DNA from: Bacillota bacterium
Lineage (GTDB): Bacteria > Bacillota > Bacilli > Paenibacillales > UBA4045
Direction: 5' to 3'
Assembly (NCBI GenBank): GCA_023441055.1
Contig: JAEZQY010000047.1
Coordinates: forward strand, 1 to 64,000
DNA length: 64,000 nucleotides
The notes under the pieces were generated by a model. It saw nothing but the letters and a program-made list of their open reading frames with translations, was not told the origin of the DNA and searched no databases. Position 1 is the stretch's first letter. Each line of letters begins with the position of its first letter. Shown one piece after another: positions 1 through 6,410 of the stretch. The position numbers and the translations under genes were made by a program.

Positions 1-122
1 CTTTCGTCGATACGCTTCTACGCACAGATTTCGCCATGCGCAGGTATCCTAGCTACACAGGGGCTTGGCCCCTCCTGTGACCGGACTTCCACCGGCTAGA
101 AGATGCGTGCTTAGCTGGGCAC
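1..122 (-). mobile_element. Probable 5' end of a group II intron, running off the left edge
   Basis: Read on the minus strand, RNA-like sequence begins with GTGCCCAGC at 122, nine bases past the T-run of the T-box terminator. It holds a helix CCGG-tggaagt-CCGG (about 81-95), a long hairpin with GGGGC-caa-GCCCC (about 59-80), and a hairpin of the type CTGCGCA...TGTGCGTAG. The order GTGC start, GTGAAAGTCCC-like loop, then TCTG...GAAGC resembles domain I of bacterial group II introns. Class C introns are known to insert just downstream of terminator hairpins, which fits this position. Only 122 bases are visible, so neither the reverse transcriptase nor domain V can be seen. It could instead be another structured RNA or part of a leader. 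Confidence 0.5.
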
Positions 123-130
123 GCGAGAAA

Positions 131-171
131 TAAAAAATCCCCGCCTCCGGCTATCGCCAGGGACGAGGATG
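131..171 (-). terminator. Regulated terminator of the T-box leader
   Basis: On the minus strand a GC-rich stem (ATCCTCGTCCCTGGC pairing imperfectly with GCCGGAGGCGGGGAT around a GATA loop) is followed by six T residues. Its 5' arm lies right after the T-box core and is the segment the antiterminator would sequester when uncharged tRNA binds. Confidence 0.85.
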
Positions 172-425
172 CTTCTACAAACCCCGTGGTACCACCCACA
201 TTCAGCAGTAGAACTCATTCATACTGCTCTTAAGCGGTTAACGCCCGCCTACGCATCCAGCTACTGAGTAGCGCCCTAGCGCTTACTGTTCACAGCATGT
301 TCTCCGGGATGTCTTTCGTTCGGTCATCGGCAGGAAGCTTGCAGCCTATGGCTTCCCTCTCTGAGGCAGTGAATCCGAATTACTTGTTCCCATCGCAGAA
401 TCAATCGATTTAGATATGAAAGTTA
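131..425 (-). promoter_or_regulatory. T-box leader riboswitch, probably for hisS/aspS
   Basis: The minus-strand transcript contains the T-box core TGGGTGGTACCACGGG at 183-198, a Stem I with the AGAGAGGGAAGCC...GGCTGC arrangement, and a terminator/antiterminator pair at 131-171. T-box leaders bind uncharged tRNA and let transcription continue into aminoacyl-tRNA synthetase genes. In the Stem I internal loop (flanked by TTCGG/CCGAA and GGGA/TCCC helices) the most likely specifier codon is GAC (complement of 311-313), which reads Asp. The dtd-rel neighbourhood predicts hisS-aspS downstream, beyond the window edge. T-box identity is secure; the specifier and target gene are inferred. Confidence 0.88.
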
Positions 426-431
426 TTCTAA

Positions 432-460
432 ATTGTAATATGCGCACTTTCGAATGTCAA
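432..460 (-). promoter_or_regulatory. Sigma-A promoter of the T-box leader
   Basis: Minus strand TTGACA (455-460), 17-base spacer, TACAAT (432-437). It lies just after the stop codon of the VanY-like gene, so the synthetase leader starts near 425 and is independent of that gene. Confidence 0.85.
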
Positions 461-476
461 GCTTACTAACAATCAG

Positions 477-1370
477 CTACTGAATGACAGGAATCGCATC
501 CTCAAAGTATTCTTCCAATGTGAGCCCGGTCGTATAAATAACCTCTGCCAGTTCAACGCCTACATAGCGCAGATGCCACGGCTCGTACTTGTAACCGGTA
601 ATCTCTTCCTTGCCTTCGGGATATCGAATAATGAAGCCATATTCATGCGCATGATCGGCCAGCCACAACGCTGCCGGCGTACCGCCGAAGCAGTCCGTTG
701 CCGCACACTTGCCGTCACTGCCTGTCACATCCATCGCCAGTCCAGTCGAATGCTCGCTATGTCCGGGACGCGCGCTATAGCGGCTTGCCGCCTCTAGTCC
801 GTCTCGATCCACATACCGCTGAAACAGCGCCTTCTGTGTCGCATAGGAGCGATAGCCCGACACGCCGGCTAGTCCAATTCCATCTTCCTTCGCCCCTGCG
901 AACAGCTGCTCGAGCGCCTCTGCGGCTTCCTGGCGCATCTTCCGCTTATCGAGCTTCTCCGTGAAGATGAAGGGCACATCTGGATAAGTCAGATCATCAG
1001 GGGCATATTCCTTGGGCAGCGAATTTATCTTATTCACAAGCACAGTGATCGAAGAAGGCTCCGCCGCGACTGTAATAGCATCTTCGCCAATGACGCTTTC
1101 ACCACCGTCAGAATTGCCCTGCTCGTCCGATTGCCCTGGCTCATCATCAGTGGGGGCTGGTTCTTCTTCAGGCTCAGGCTGCGCCACAGTCGGATCTGTT
1201 ACAATGACCTCTGGCTCCACCGTGCCACCTTGTTCATTCGAATCGGAGGCGTCCTGCTGCTCTTGCTCGTCCTCTGTCGACACATTGGATTGATTATCAT
1301 TGCCGCATGCTGTCAATAAGAGCATGATTGCTAGCAATGCGCCAATCCATGCTAGACTTTTCCTATTCAT
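477..1370 (-). CDS. VanY/DdcY-type D-Ala-D-Ala carboxypeptidase lipoprotein (peptidase M15B)
   Basis: Predicted membrane-anchored zinc carboxypeptidase of 297 aa that trims the terminal D-alanine of peptidoglycan stem peptides. The start was placed at an internal ATG preceded by GAGGAGGAAGACATC, not at the upstream ATG of the longest frame. Residues 6-22 form a lipoprotein signal peptide ending LLLTAC (Cys22). A strongly acidic, Gln/Ser/Pro-rich linker (about 25-105) reaches out from the membrane. The C-terminal M15 domain carries SGYRSYATQ, the zinc-site motif EHSTGLAMD (His207, Asp214) and EPWH (His266). Its own promoter is at 1497-1524 with a hairpin in the leader. It occupies the place where B. 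subtilis has an amidase gene (yrvJ). Family assignment is firm; substrate is inferred. Confidence 0.9.
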   Translation of the reverse strand: MNRKSLAWIGALLAIMLLLTACGNDNQSNVSTEDEQEQQDASDSNEQGGTVEPEVIVTDPTVAQPEPEEEPAPTDDEPGQSDEQGNSDGGESVIGEDAITVAAEPSSITVLVNKINSLPKEYAPDDLTYPDVPFIFTEKLDKRKMRQEAAEALEQLFAGAKEDGIGLAGVSGYRSYATQKALFQRYVDRDGLEAASRYSARPGHSEHSTGLAMDVTGSDGKCAATDCFGGTPAALWLADHAHEYGFIIRYPEGKEEITGYKYEPWHLRYVGVELAEVIYTTGLTLEEYFEDAIPVIQ

Positions 1371-1433
1371 GATGTCTTCCTCCTCTATATCCATTCCATA
1401 TCAGACAACCTTCATTCTACCTAATAAAGAAAG

Positions 1434-1460
1434 AAACCTACAACAGTAAATTGTAGGTTT
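1434..1460 (-). terminator. Leader hairpin or terminator upstream of the carboxypeptidase gene
   Basis: Perfect 10-bp stem AAACCTACAA/TTGTAGGTTT with a 7-base loop. On the minus strand it is followed by CTTTCTTTATT, which would suit an intrinsic terminator. It lies between the promoter at 1497-1524 and the start codon at 1370, so it is either an attenuator or the end of the small-ORF/dtd transcript. Confidence 0.5.
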
Positions 1461-1496
1461 AAGTGAAAATATATTATTAAAAGGGGGTCGACTTTT

Positions 1497-1524
1497 ATTA
1501 TAGACTCGTTTCATTAAGAAACAA
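1497..1524 (-). promoter_or_regulatory. Probable sigma-A promoter of the VanY-like gene
   Basis: Minus strand TTGTTT (1519-1524), 16-base spacer, TATAAT (1497-1502), about 130 bases before the start codon, in an AT-rich block that contrasts with the flanking coding DNA. Confidence 0.6.
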
Positions 1525-1554
1525 TGAAAATAAGATTACATTTAGGTTACAATA

Positions 1555-1570
1555 TATAAAGCGCTTTATA
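1555..1570. repeat. 16-bp perfect palindrome, possible operator
   Basis: TATAAAGCGCTTTATA is its own reverse complement. It lies 30 bp upstream of the -35 box of the VanY-like gene. The centre AAAGCGCTTT resembles catabolite-responsive or LacI-family operators, but the flanking TG/CA of a cre site is missing. It may bind a repressor or simply be the end of the upstream transcript. Confidence 0.35.
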
Positions 1571-1599
1571 CGCATCAAGAGAACGCTGTCTACACCCGA

Positions 1600-1773
1600 C
1601 TAGCGTCTGCGCTCGGCAGTAGTCGGCTTACCCTTGCCCGCCGCGGTGAGATCACTGACTGCAAGCTCACTCGACAGCTCAGAATGTGCCATTTGCAGCG
1701 TGGTGCGATGATCGTGGTCCATGAATTGCCCGGCATGCTCCTGCTTCAGCTTTTGTTTGAACGATACCCGCAT
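1600..1773 (-). CDS. Small hypothetical protein downstream of dtd
   Basis: A 57-aa open frame too short for usual gene calling. It starts at ATG 1773 with GAGGTG about eight bases upstream and stops at TAG 1600. It begins 74 bp after the dtd stop on the same strand and is probably co-transcribed with it. The product is charged and Gln/His-rich (begins MRVSFKQKLKQEH, ends ERRR), with no membrane segment or signal peptide. I recognise no family. Codon use resembles the neighbouring genes. Homology in other Paenibacillaceae would decide whether it is real. Confidence 0.5.
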   Translation of the reverse strand: MRVSFKQKLKQEHAGQFMDHDHRTTLQMAHSELSSELAVSDLTAAGKGKPTTAERRR

Positions 1774-1847
1774 CAGACTTGCACCTCACATCATGTTATG
1801 CGAGTAGCTTGCCCCGATCATCGCACTCCTACTCGACATACACGGCG

Positions 1848-2294
1848 TCAGCCAGCCGGACTGTCGACAATCAGTGTAACGGGCCCCCAATTCGTCAGGG
1901 AGACATCCATCATCGCACCGAAGCGGCCTGTCTCGACCTGAACGCCTTGTTCGCGCAGCAATTCGTTGAAGCGATTGTATAATTGCTCCGCTTCCTCTGG
2001 CCTCGCAGCCTGTATGAAGCTCGGCCTGCGCCCCTTACCGCAGTCCCCATATAGGGTAAACTGTGAGATCGATAGAATCGCTCCTCCAACTTCCTTCAAG
2101 GATAAGTTCATCTTGCCCGCTTCATCCTCGAAGATCCGTAAATTCACAGCCTTCTCAGCGAGATACCTCGCGGACATCTCCGTATCGCCATGTGTAACGC
2201 CAACCAGCAGCACAAGTCCGCGCTCAATTGCGCCTACCACCTCGCCGTCAACCGATACCTGCGCAGCCTTGCTGCGCTGAACGACTATCCTCAT
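1848..2294 (-). CDS. dtd: D-aminoacyl-tRNA deacylase
   Basis: 148-aa Dtd homologue that hydrolyses D-amino acids (and misloaded glycine) from tRNAs, a proofreading enzyme of the cytoplasm. It carries the two hallmark motifs: SQFTLYGD (around residue 78) and the cross-subunit Gly-Pro motif in TNWGPVT near the C terminus. Length is typical. The ATG at 2294 is preferred over a GTG one codon upstream because AAGGGTGG lies at suitable distance. Gene order dtd next to rel is widely conserved in Firmicutes; here ddh on the opposite strand separates the two. Confidence 0.95.
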   Translation of the reverse strand: MRIVVQRSKAAQVSVDGEVVGAIERGLVLLVGVTHGDTEMSARYLAEKAVNLRIFEDEAGKMNLSLKEVGGAILSISQFTLYGDCGKGRRPSFIQAARPEEAEQLYNRFNELLREQGVQVETGRFGAMMDVSLTNWGPVTLIVDSPAG

Positions 2295-2371
2295 CACCGA
2301 TTCACCACCCTTCGATAAGAAATTTCTATCTGACTGATTATCATCATTAGCTGTCGCAACATGTAAGGTAA

Positions 2372-2380
2372 TGATATACT
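2372..2380 (+). promoter_or_regulatory. Extended -10 element for ddh
   Basis: TGATATACT, an extended -10 (TGn then TATACT), 32 bases before the ddh start codon. The -35 region (CTGTCG) is weak, as is usual for extended -10 promoters. Confidence 0.45.
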
Positions 2381-2412
2381 AATTTAGATCTTTAAACAGT
2401 AGGAGGATCTTC

Positions 2413-3387
2413 ATGAGCAAAATAAGAATTGGCATTGTTGGATACGGCAACCTCGGCCGCGGCGTCGAGAAGGCGATACGCCAGAATGCAGATATGGAGC
2501 TGGTCGCTGTCTTCACCAGAAGAAATCCAGATCAGCTGGACTACAGGGGAGCCAAAGCCTCCTTGTCCGAGATTGATGCTTATCAAGACAAAGTCGATGT
2601 CATGATCCTATGCGGCGGCTCCGCTACGGATCTTCCTGAGCAAGGCCCTGCGCTAGCTGCTAAATTCCATACCGTCGACAGCTACGACACGCATGCCAAG
2701 ATTCCAGATTATTTCGAGGCCGTTGACAAGGCTGCTCGCGCAAGCGGACATGTCAGCGTCATCTCTACAGGCTGGGATCCTGGTTTATTCTCCCTCAATC
2801 GCTTACTGTCTGAAGCGATTCTGCCAGAAGGCAATACGTACACCTTCTGGGGCAAGGGAGTCAGCCAGGGGCATTCGGACGCGGTACGACGAGTCGAGGG
2901 CGTGCTGGGCGGCGTTCAATATACGATCCCTCATGAACAGGCTGTGTCGCGTGTTCGCGCAGGCGAGAATCCTGAGCTATCGACACGGGACAAGCATGTG
3001 AGAGAATGCTACATCGTTGCAGCTCCCGGTGCCGATACCGCGGCGATCGAGCAAGAGATTAAGACGATGCCGAACTATTTTGCCGACTACGAGACGATTG
3101 TCCACTTCATTAGCGAAGCGGAATTGAAACGCGATCATGCTGCCATGCCACATGGCGGGATCGTGCTGCGCAGCGGTAAGACCGGCGAGAACAACACGCA
3201 GATTATGGAGTTTGGAATCAAGCTGGACAGCAATCCGGAATTCACAGCGAGCGTTCTAGTCGCCTACGCCAGAGCCGTGTACAGGTTCGCGCAGGAAGGT
3301 GTCTCCGGTGCCAAGACCGTGTTCGACGTGCCCTTCGGCTACTTGTCGCCCAAGTCACCGGCTGAGCTGCGTAAGGAATTGTTGTAA
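2413..3387 (+). CDS. ddh: meso-diaminopimelate D-dehydrogenase
   Basis: 324-aa NADP-dependent enzyme that interconverts meso-diaminopimelate and L-2-amino-6-oxopimelate in a one-step bypass to meso-DAP for lysine and peptidoglycan synthesis. The N-terminal Rossmann motif is GIVGYGNLGRG (residues 7-17). STGWDPGLFSL and GQGHS-like segments (WGKGVSQGHSDA) match the DAP dehydrogenase fold. SD AGGAGG sits eight bases before ATG. It is the only plus-strand gene for several kilobases, between dtd and rel, transcribed convergently with rel, with a bidirectional hairpin between them. That isolation suggests an independent transcription unit inserted into an otherwise conserved dtd-rel order. Confidence 0.93.
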   Translation: MSKIRIGIVGYGNLGRGVEKAIRQNADMELVAVFTRRNPDQLDYRGAKASLSEIDAYQDKVDVMILCGGSATDLPEQGPALAAKFHTVDSYDTHAKIPDYFEAVDKAARASGHVSVISTGWDPGLFSLNRLLSEAILPEGNTYTFWGKGVSQGHSDAVRRVEGVLGGVQYTIPHEQAVSRVRAGENPELSTRDKHVRECYIVAAPGADTAAIEQEIKTMPNYFADYETIVHFISEAELKRDHAAMPHGGIVLRSGKTGENNTQIMEFGIKLDSNPEFTASVLVAYARAVYRFAQEGVSGAKTVFDVPFGYLSPKSPAELRKELL

Positions 3388-3418
3388 TCCTTACCCCGCG
3401 ACTAAACTCGGATGATTA

Positions 3419-3460
3419 CAGAAAGCACTAATGGGGCCACGGCCCCAGAAGTGCTTTCTG
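3419..3460. terminator. Bidirectional terminator-like hairpin between ddh and rel
   Basis: CAGAAAGCACT pairs perfectly with AGTGCTTTCTG and encloses a second GGGGCC/GGCCCC helix. No long T-run follows on either strand, but its position between convergent stop codons and its stability suggest transcription termination. Confidence 0.65.
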
Positions 3461-3486
3461 TTCGATTCCAGCTGCTGAGCGCATGC

Positions 3487-3555
3487 AAGCATGCTCTACT
3501 GCATGATGTCAAGCATGCTTTACTGCATGATGTCAAGCATGCTTTACTGCATGAT
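3487..3555. repeat. 24-bp tandem repeat, about 2.9 copies, spanning the rel stop codon
   Basis: Units start at 3487, 3511 and 3535 (AAGCATGCTYTACTGCATGATGTC). On the minus strand each copy contains ATCATGCAGTA, which is the Ile-Met-Gln-stop end of rel (TAA in two copies, TAG in the outermost). The rel 3' end has therefore been duplicated downstream of itself, and every copy keeps a stop. Units two and three are identical except at the last bases, implying a recent event. Confidence 0.85.
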
Positions 3556-5727
3556 GCGCTGCACCGTATAGATATCCTTGACGCGCTTGATCTTATCAAC
3601 GACCGATTGCAGATGATCCGTGTTACGGATGAGAATCGTCACATGGGCGGTTGTTACCTTGTTGCGATCCGATCTCGCAGACACAGCGGTCATATTCGTC
3701 TTGCTCTCCGAGATCGCCTGCATGATCTCATTCAGGAAGCCCCTGCGGTCATGTCCAGTTACTTCGATCTCCACGCTGTAGGTCGCCTCAACCGCAGCTT
3801 CCCACTCGACCTCAATGATCCGTTCCTTCTCTTCCTCATCCAGCCAATTGAAGTTCGCGCAGTCCATCCGATGGACTGATACGCCTCGGCCTTTCGTAAT
3901 ATAACCGACAATCTGATCGCCCGGCACTGGATTGCAGCACTTAGCGAAGCGTACGAGCATATTGTCGATGCCTTTGACGCGTATCCCATGCGTGGGACGC
4001 GGCTTCTTCTGGGCAGGCGAGGCGACTTTGACCTCCTTGACTTCATCGGTCAGCTGGATGGCGTTAGCAGCCTCTGCTTCTTTTCTATACTTCTCCGTCA
4101 GCCTTGTGCAGACCTGCGCAGCGGTAATCCCACTCAGCCCAATCGCGGACAGCATATCTTCGCTGTCATTGAAGTTGAACCGCGCGGCCACCTCCATCAG
4201 CTTATCATCGGACATGAACATCGGAGGATCAAGTCCGAGACGCTTGATCTCGCGCTCGAGCGCCTCCTTGCCCTTCTCCACATACTCCTCACGCTTCTCC
4301 TTCTTGAACCATTGACGTATCTTCGTCTTGGCGTGAGACGATTGCACAATCTTAATCCAGTCCTGACTCGGACCGTAAGAATGCTTGGAGGTAAGAATTT
4401 CAACGATATCGCCTGTCTTCAGCTTATGGTCTAGCGGTACGATCTTGCTGTTGACCTTGGCTCCGATCGTACGATTGCCTACCTCGGTATGAATACGGTA
4501 AGCGAAGTCCAGCGGCACAGAGCCCGCCGGCAGCTCGAATACTTCACCCTTGGGCGTGAATACGAACACGAGATCAGAGAAGAAGTCGACCTTGAGCGAT
4601 TCCATGAACTCAGAGGCATCAGTCGTCTCCTGCTGGAGCTCAATGACCTCACGCAGCCAAGTCATCTTATCCTCGAAGCTGCCGGTCGGCACGAGCGTGC
4701 CTTCCTTATACGCCCAGTGCGCAGCGATCCCGAACTCTGAAGTGCGATGCATCTCATACGTGCGAATCTGCACCTCTAGCGGCTCCCCATTGGGACCGAT
4801 TACGGTCGTGTGCAGCGATTGATACATATTAGCCTTAGGCATTGCGATATAGTCCTTGAATCGGCCGGGCATTGGTTTCCACAGCGTATGAATAATACCA
4901 AGCGTCGCGTAACAGTCCTTAATATTATCCACGATGATCCGTATGGCCAGGAGATCATAAATCTCATTGAATTGCTTGCTCTTCTCCGTCATCTTCTTAT
5001 AGATACTGAATATATGCTTCGGTCTGCCCGAGATGTCCGCTTCGATCCCCGTCTCGGTCACCTTGTCGCGAATGACTTGAATAATGCCGTCAATGAAAGC
5101 TTCTCGCTCACGGCGCTTCTTGGACATAAGATTGACTATACGATAATATTGCTGCGGATTCAGATAGCGAAGCGCAATGTCCTCCATCTCCCACTTGATC
5201 GCGGAGATCCCCAGTCGATTCGCGATTGGACAGAAGATCTCCAGCGTCTCCTCTGAGATGCGGCGCTGGCTCTCTTCCGATTGGAACTTCAGAGTCCGCA
5301 TATTATGCAAGCGGTCCGCCAGCTTAATGAGAATAACGCGGATATCCTGAGCCATGGCCACGAACATCTTGCGATAATTCTCATTCTGCTGTTCCTCTCT
5401 GGATTTGAAGCGAATCTTCTCCAGCTTCGTCAATCCATCGACAATTACCGCGCAGGCGGTTCCAAACTTATCATTCACAACCTCTAGCGATACGGTGGTA
5501 TCCTCCACAACATCATGAAGCAAGGCCGCGATCACCGAGGTCACGTCCATCTCCATATCCACCAAGATCTCCGCTACTGCAAGAGGATGCAGGATATAGG
5601 GTTCTCCTGATTTACGCAGCTGCCCTTCATGAGCCTTGTCGGCGAACGCATAGGCTTCGCCAATGCGGCTCAAATCGCTGTCTTTCATGTATGTGGCTGC
5701 CTTCTCCAGCAGTTGCTTGATGCCCAT
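3544..5727 (-). CDS. rel: Bifunctional (p)ppGpp synthetase/hydrolase (RelA/SpoT family)
   Basis: 727-aa stringent-response enzyme that makes and degrades (p)ppGpp. Domain order: N-terminal HD hydrolase (HDVVEDT, His71-Asp72), RelA synthetase domain with YQSLHTTVIGPNG and EVQIRT (about 300-340), TGS domain (about 390-455), a zinc-finger-like segment (AKCCNPVPGD) and a C-terminal ACT domain. Both catalytic halves look intact. SD GGGAG precedes the ATG. A separate promoter (5780-5809) lies between apt and rel. The last codons are part of a tandemly duplicated 24-bp unit, so the protein end is unaffected but the 3' UTR is unusual. Confidence 0.97.
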   Translation of the reverse strand: MGIKQLLEKAATYMKDSDLSRIGEAYAFADKAHEGQLRKSGEPYILHPLAVAEILVDMEMDVTSVIAALLHDVVEDTTVSLEVVNDKFGTACAVIVDGLTKLEKIRFKSREEQQNENYRKMFVAMAQDIRVILIKLADRLHNMRTLKFQSEESQRRISEETLEIFCPIANRLGISAIKWEMEDIALRYLNPQQYYRIVNLMSKKRREREAFIDGIIQVIRDKVTETGIEADISGRPKHIFSIYKKMTEKSKQFNEIYDLLAIRIIVDNIKDCYATLGIIHTLWKPMPGRFKDYIAMPKANMYQSLHTTVIGPNGEPLEVQIRTYEMHRTSEFGIAAHWAYKEGTLVPTGSFEDKMTWLREVIELQQETTDASEFMESLKVDFFSDLVFVFTPKGEVFELPAGSVPLDFAYRIHTEVGNRTIGAKVNSKIVPLDHKLKTGDIVEILTSKHSYGPSQDWIKIVQSSHAKTKIRQWFKKEKREEYVEKGKEALEREIKRLGLDPPMFMSDDKLMEVAARFNFNDSEDMLSAIGLSGITAAQVCTRLTEKYRKEAEAANAIQLTDEVKEVKVASPAQKKPRPTHGIRVKGIDNMLVRFAKCCNPVPGDQIVGYITKGRGVSVHRMDCANFNWLDEEEKERIIEVEWEAAVEATYSVEIEVTGHDRRGFLNEIMQAISESKTNMTAVSARSDRNKVTTAHVTILIRNTDHLQSVVDKIKRVKDIYTVQRIMQ

Positions 5728-5779
5728 AGCGCTCCCATTCCCTGATTCCAGAATAATAAAGAATAACCGAATTCCTTTA

Positions 5780-5809
5780 ATTATGCCTCTATCTCGCGGA
5801 CCTCGTCAA
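5780..5809 (-). promoter_or_regulatory. Promoter upstream of rel
   Basis: Minus strand TTGACG (5804-5809), 18-base spacer, CATAAT (5780-5785), about 50 bases before the rel start codon. Confidence 0.6.
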
Positions 5810-5845
5810 CTATTGGCATCTTGATTCATGCTTATGTCGAAGAGG

Positions 5846-6358
5846 CTAGAACGTGACAAGACTCACAATATCAGTTCCTGCAATCTTATCCCGTCCCGAT
5901 AAGTAGGACAGCTCAATTAAGAACGCCGCGCCTACAACAATCCCGCCCAGCTGTTCCACCAGCTTAATACTCGTTGAGATAGTACCGCCGGTAGCGAGCA
6001 GATCATCAGCAATCAACACATGCTCACCCGGCTGAATCGCATCCTTATGCAGCGCCAGCTGGTCCCTGCCATACTCCAATTCGTAATCTACCGTCACAAC
6101 CTCGCCCGGCAGCTTGCCCGCCTTGCGAATCGGAATGAATCCAACTCCCAGTGAATAAGCCAGCGGCGCCCCAATTACGAAGCCTCTCGCCTCGGGACCT
6201 GCGATCTTGTCAATCTTATACGCGCTGACCAGCTCTCGCATCTCATCAATGGCCGCCTTGTAGGCCGCTCCATCCTTCAGCAGGGTTGTAATATCCTTGA
6301 ATCGGATGCCTGGCTTAGGGAAATCTGGAATCACTCTGATCTGTTCTTTGAAATTCAT
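5846..6358 (-). CDS. apt: Adenine phosphoribosyltransferase
   Basis: 170-aa purine salvage enzyme that converts adenine and PRPP to AMP. It has the PRPP-binding motif VLIADDLLATGGT (about 119-131) and the type-I PRTase N-terminal segment PDFPKPGIRFKDIT. Length is standard. GGGAGG lies nine bases before ATG. It follows recJ by 52 bp on the same strand, as in B. subtilis, and is probably the last gene of the secD-secF-CDF-recJ-apt unit. Confidence 0.97.
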   Translation of the reverse strand: MNFKEQIRVIPDFPKPGIRFKDITTLLKDGAAYKAAIDEMRELVSAYKIDKIAGPEARGFVIGAPLAYSLGVGFIPIRKAGKLPGEVVTVDYELEYGRDQLALHKDAIQPGEHVLIADDLLATGGTISTSIKLVEQLGGIVVGAAFLIELSYLSGRDKIAGTDIVSLVTF

Positions 6359-6410
6359 CTGCTTGTTCCTCCCAATGTTCGTATGGCCTCTTCAGAAATA
6401 ATAGCATATA

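Noticed and set aside
1555..1570. Catabolite-responsive element (cre) reading of the palindrome
   Set aside because: Centre fits, but the required outer TG...CA bases are replaced by AT...AT; reported only as an unassigned palindrome.
3487..3555. CRISPR-like array at the rel 3' end
   Set aside because: Units are directly adjacent with no spacers and no cas genes are present.
3412..3879. 155-codon plus-strand frame including the 24-bp repeats at the rel end
   Set aside because: Period 24 keeps the frame open; the HALLHDVK repeats come from the DNA repeat, and the rest is antisense to rel.
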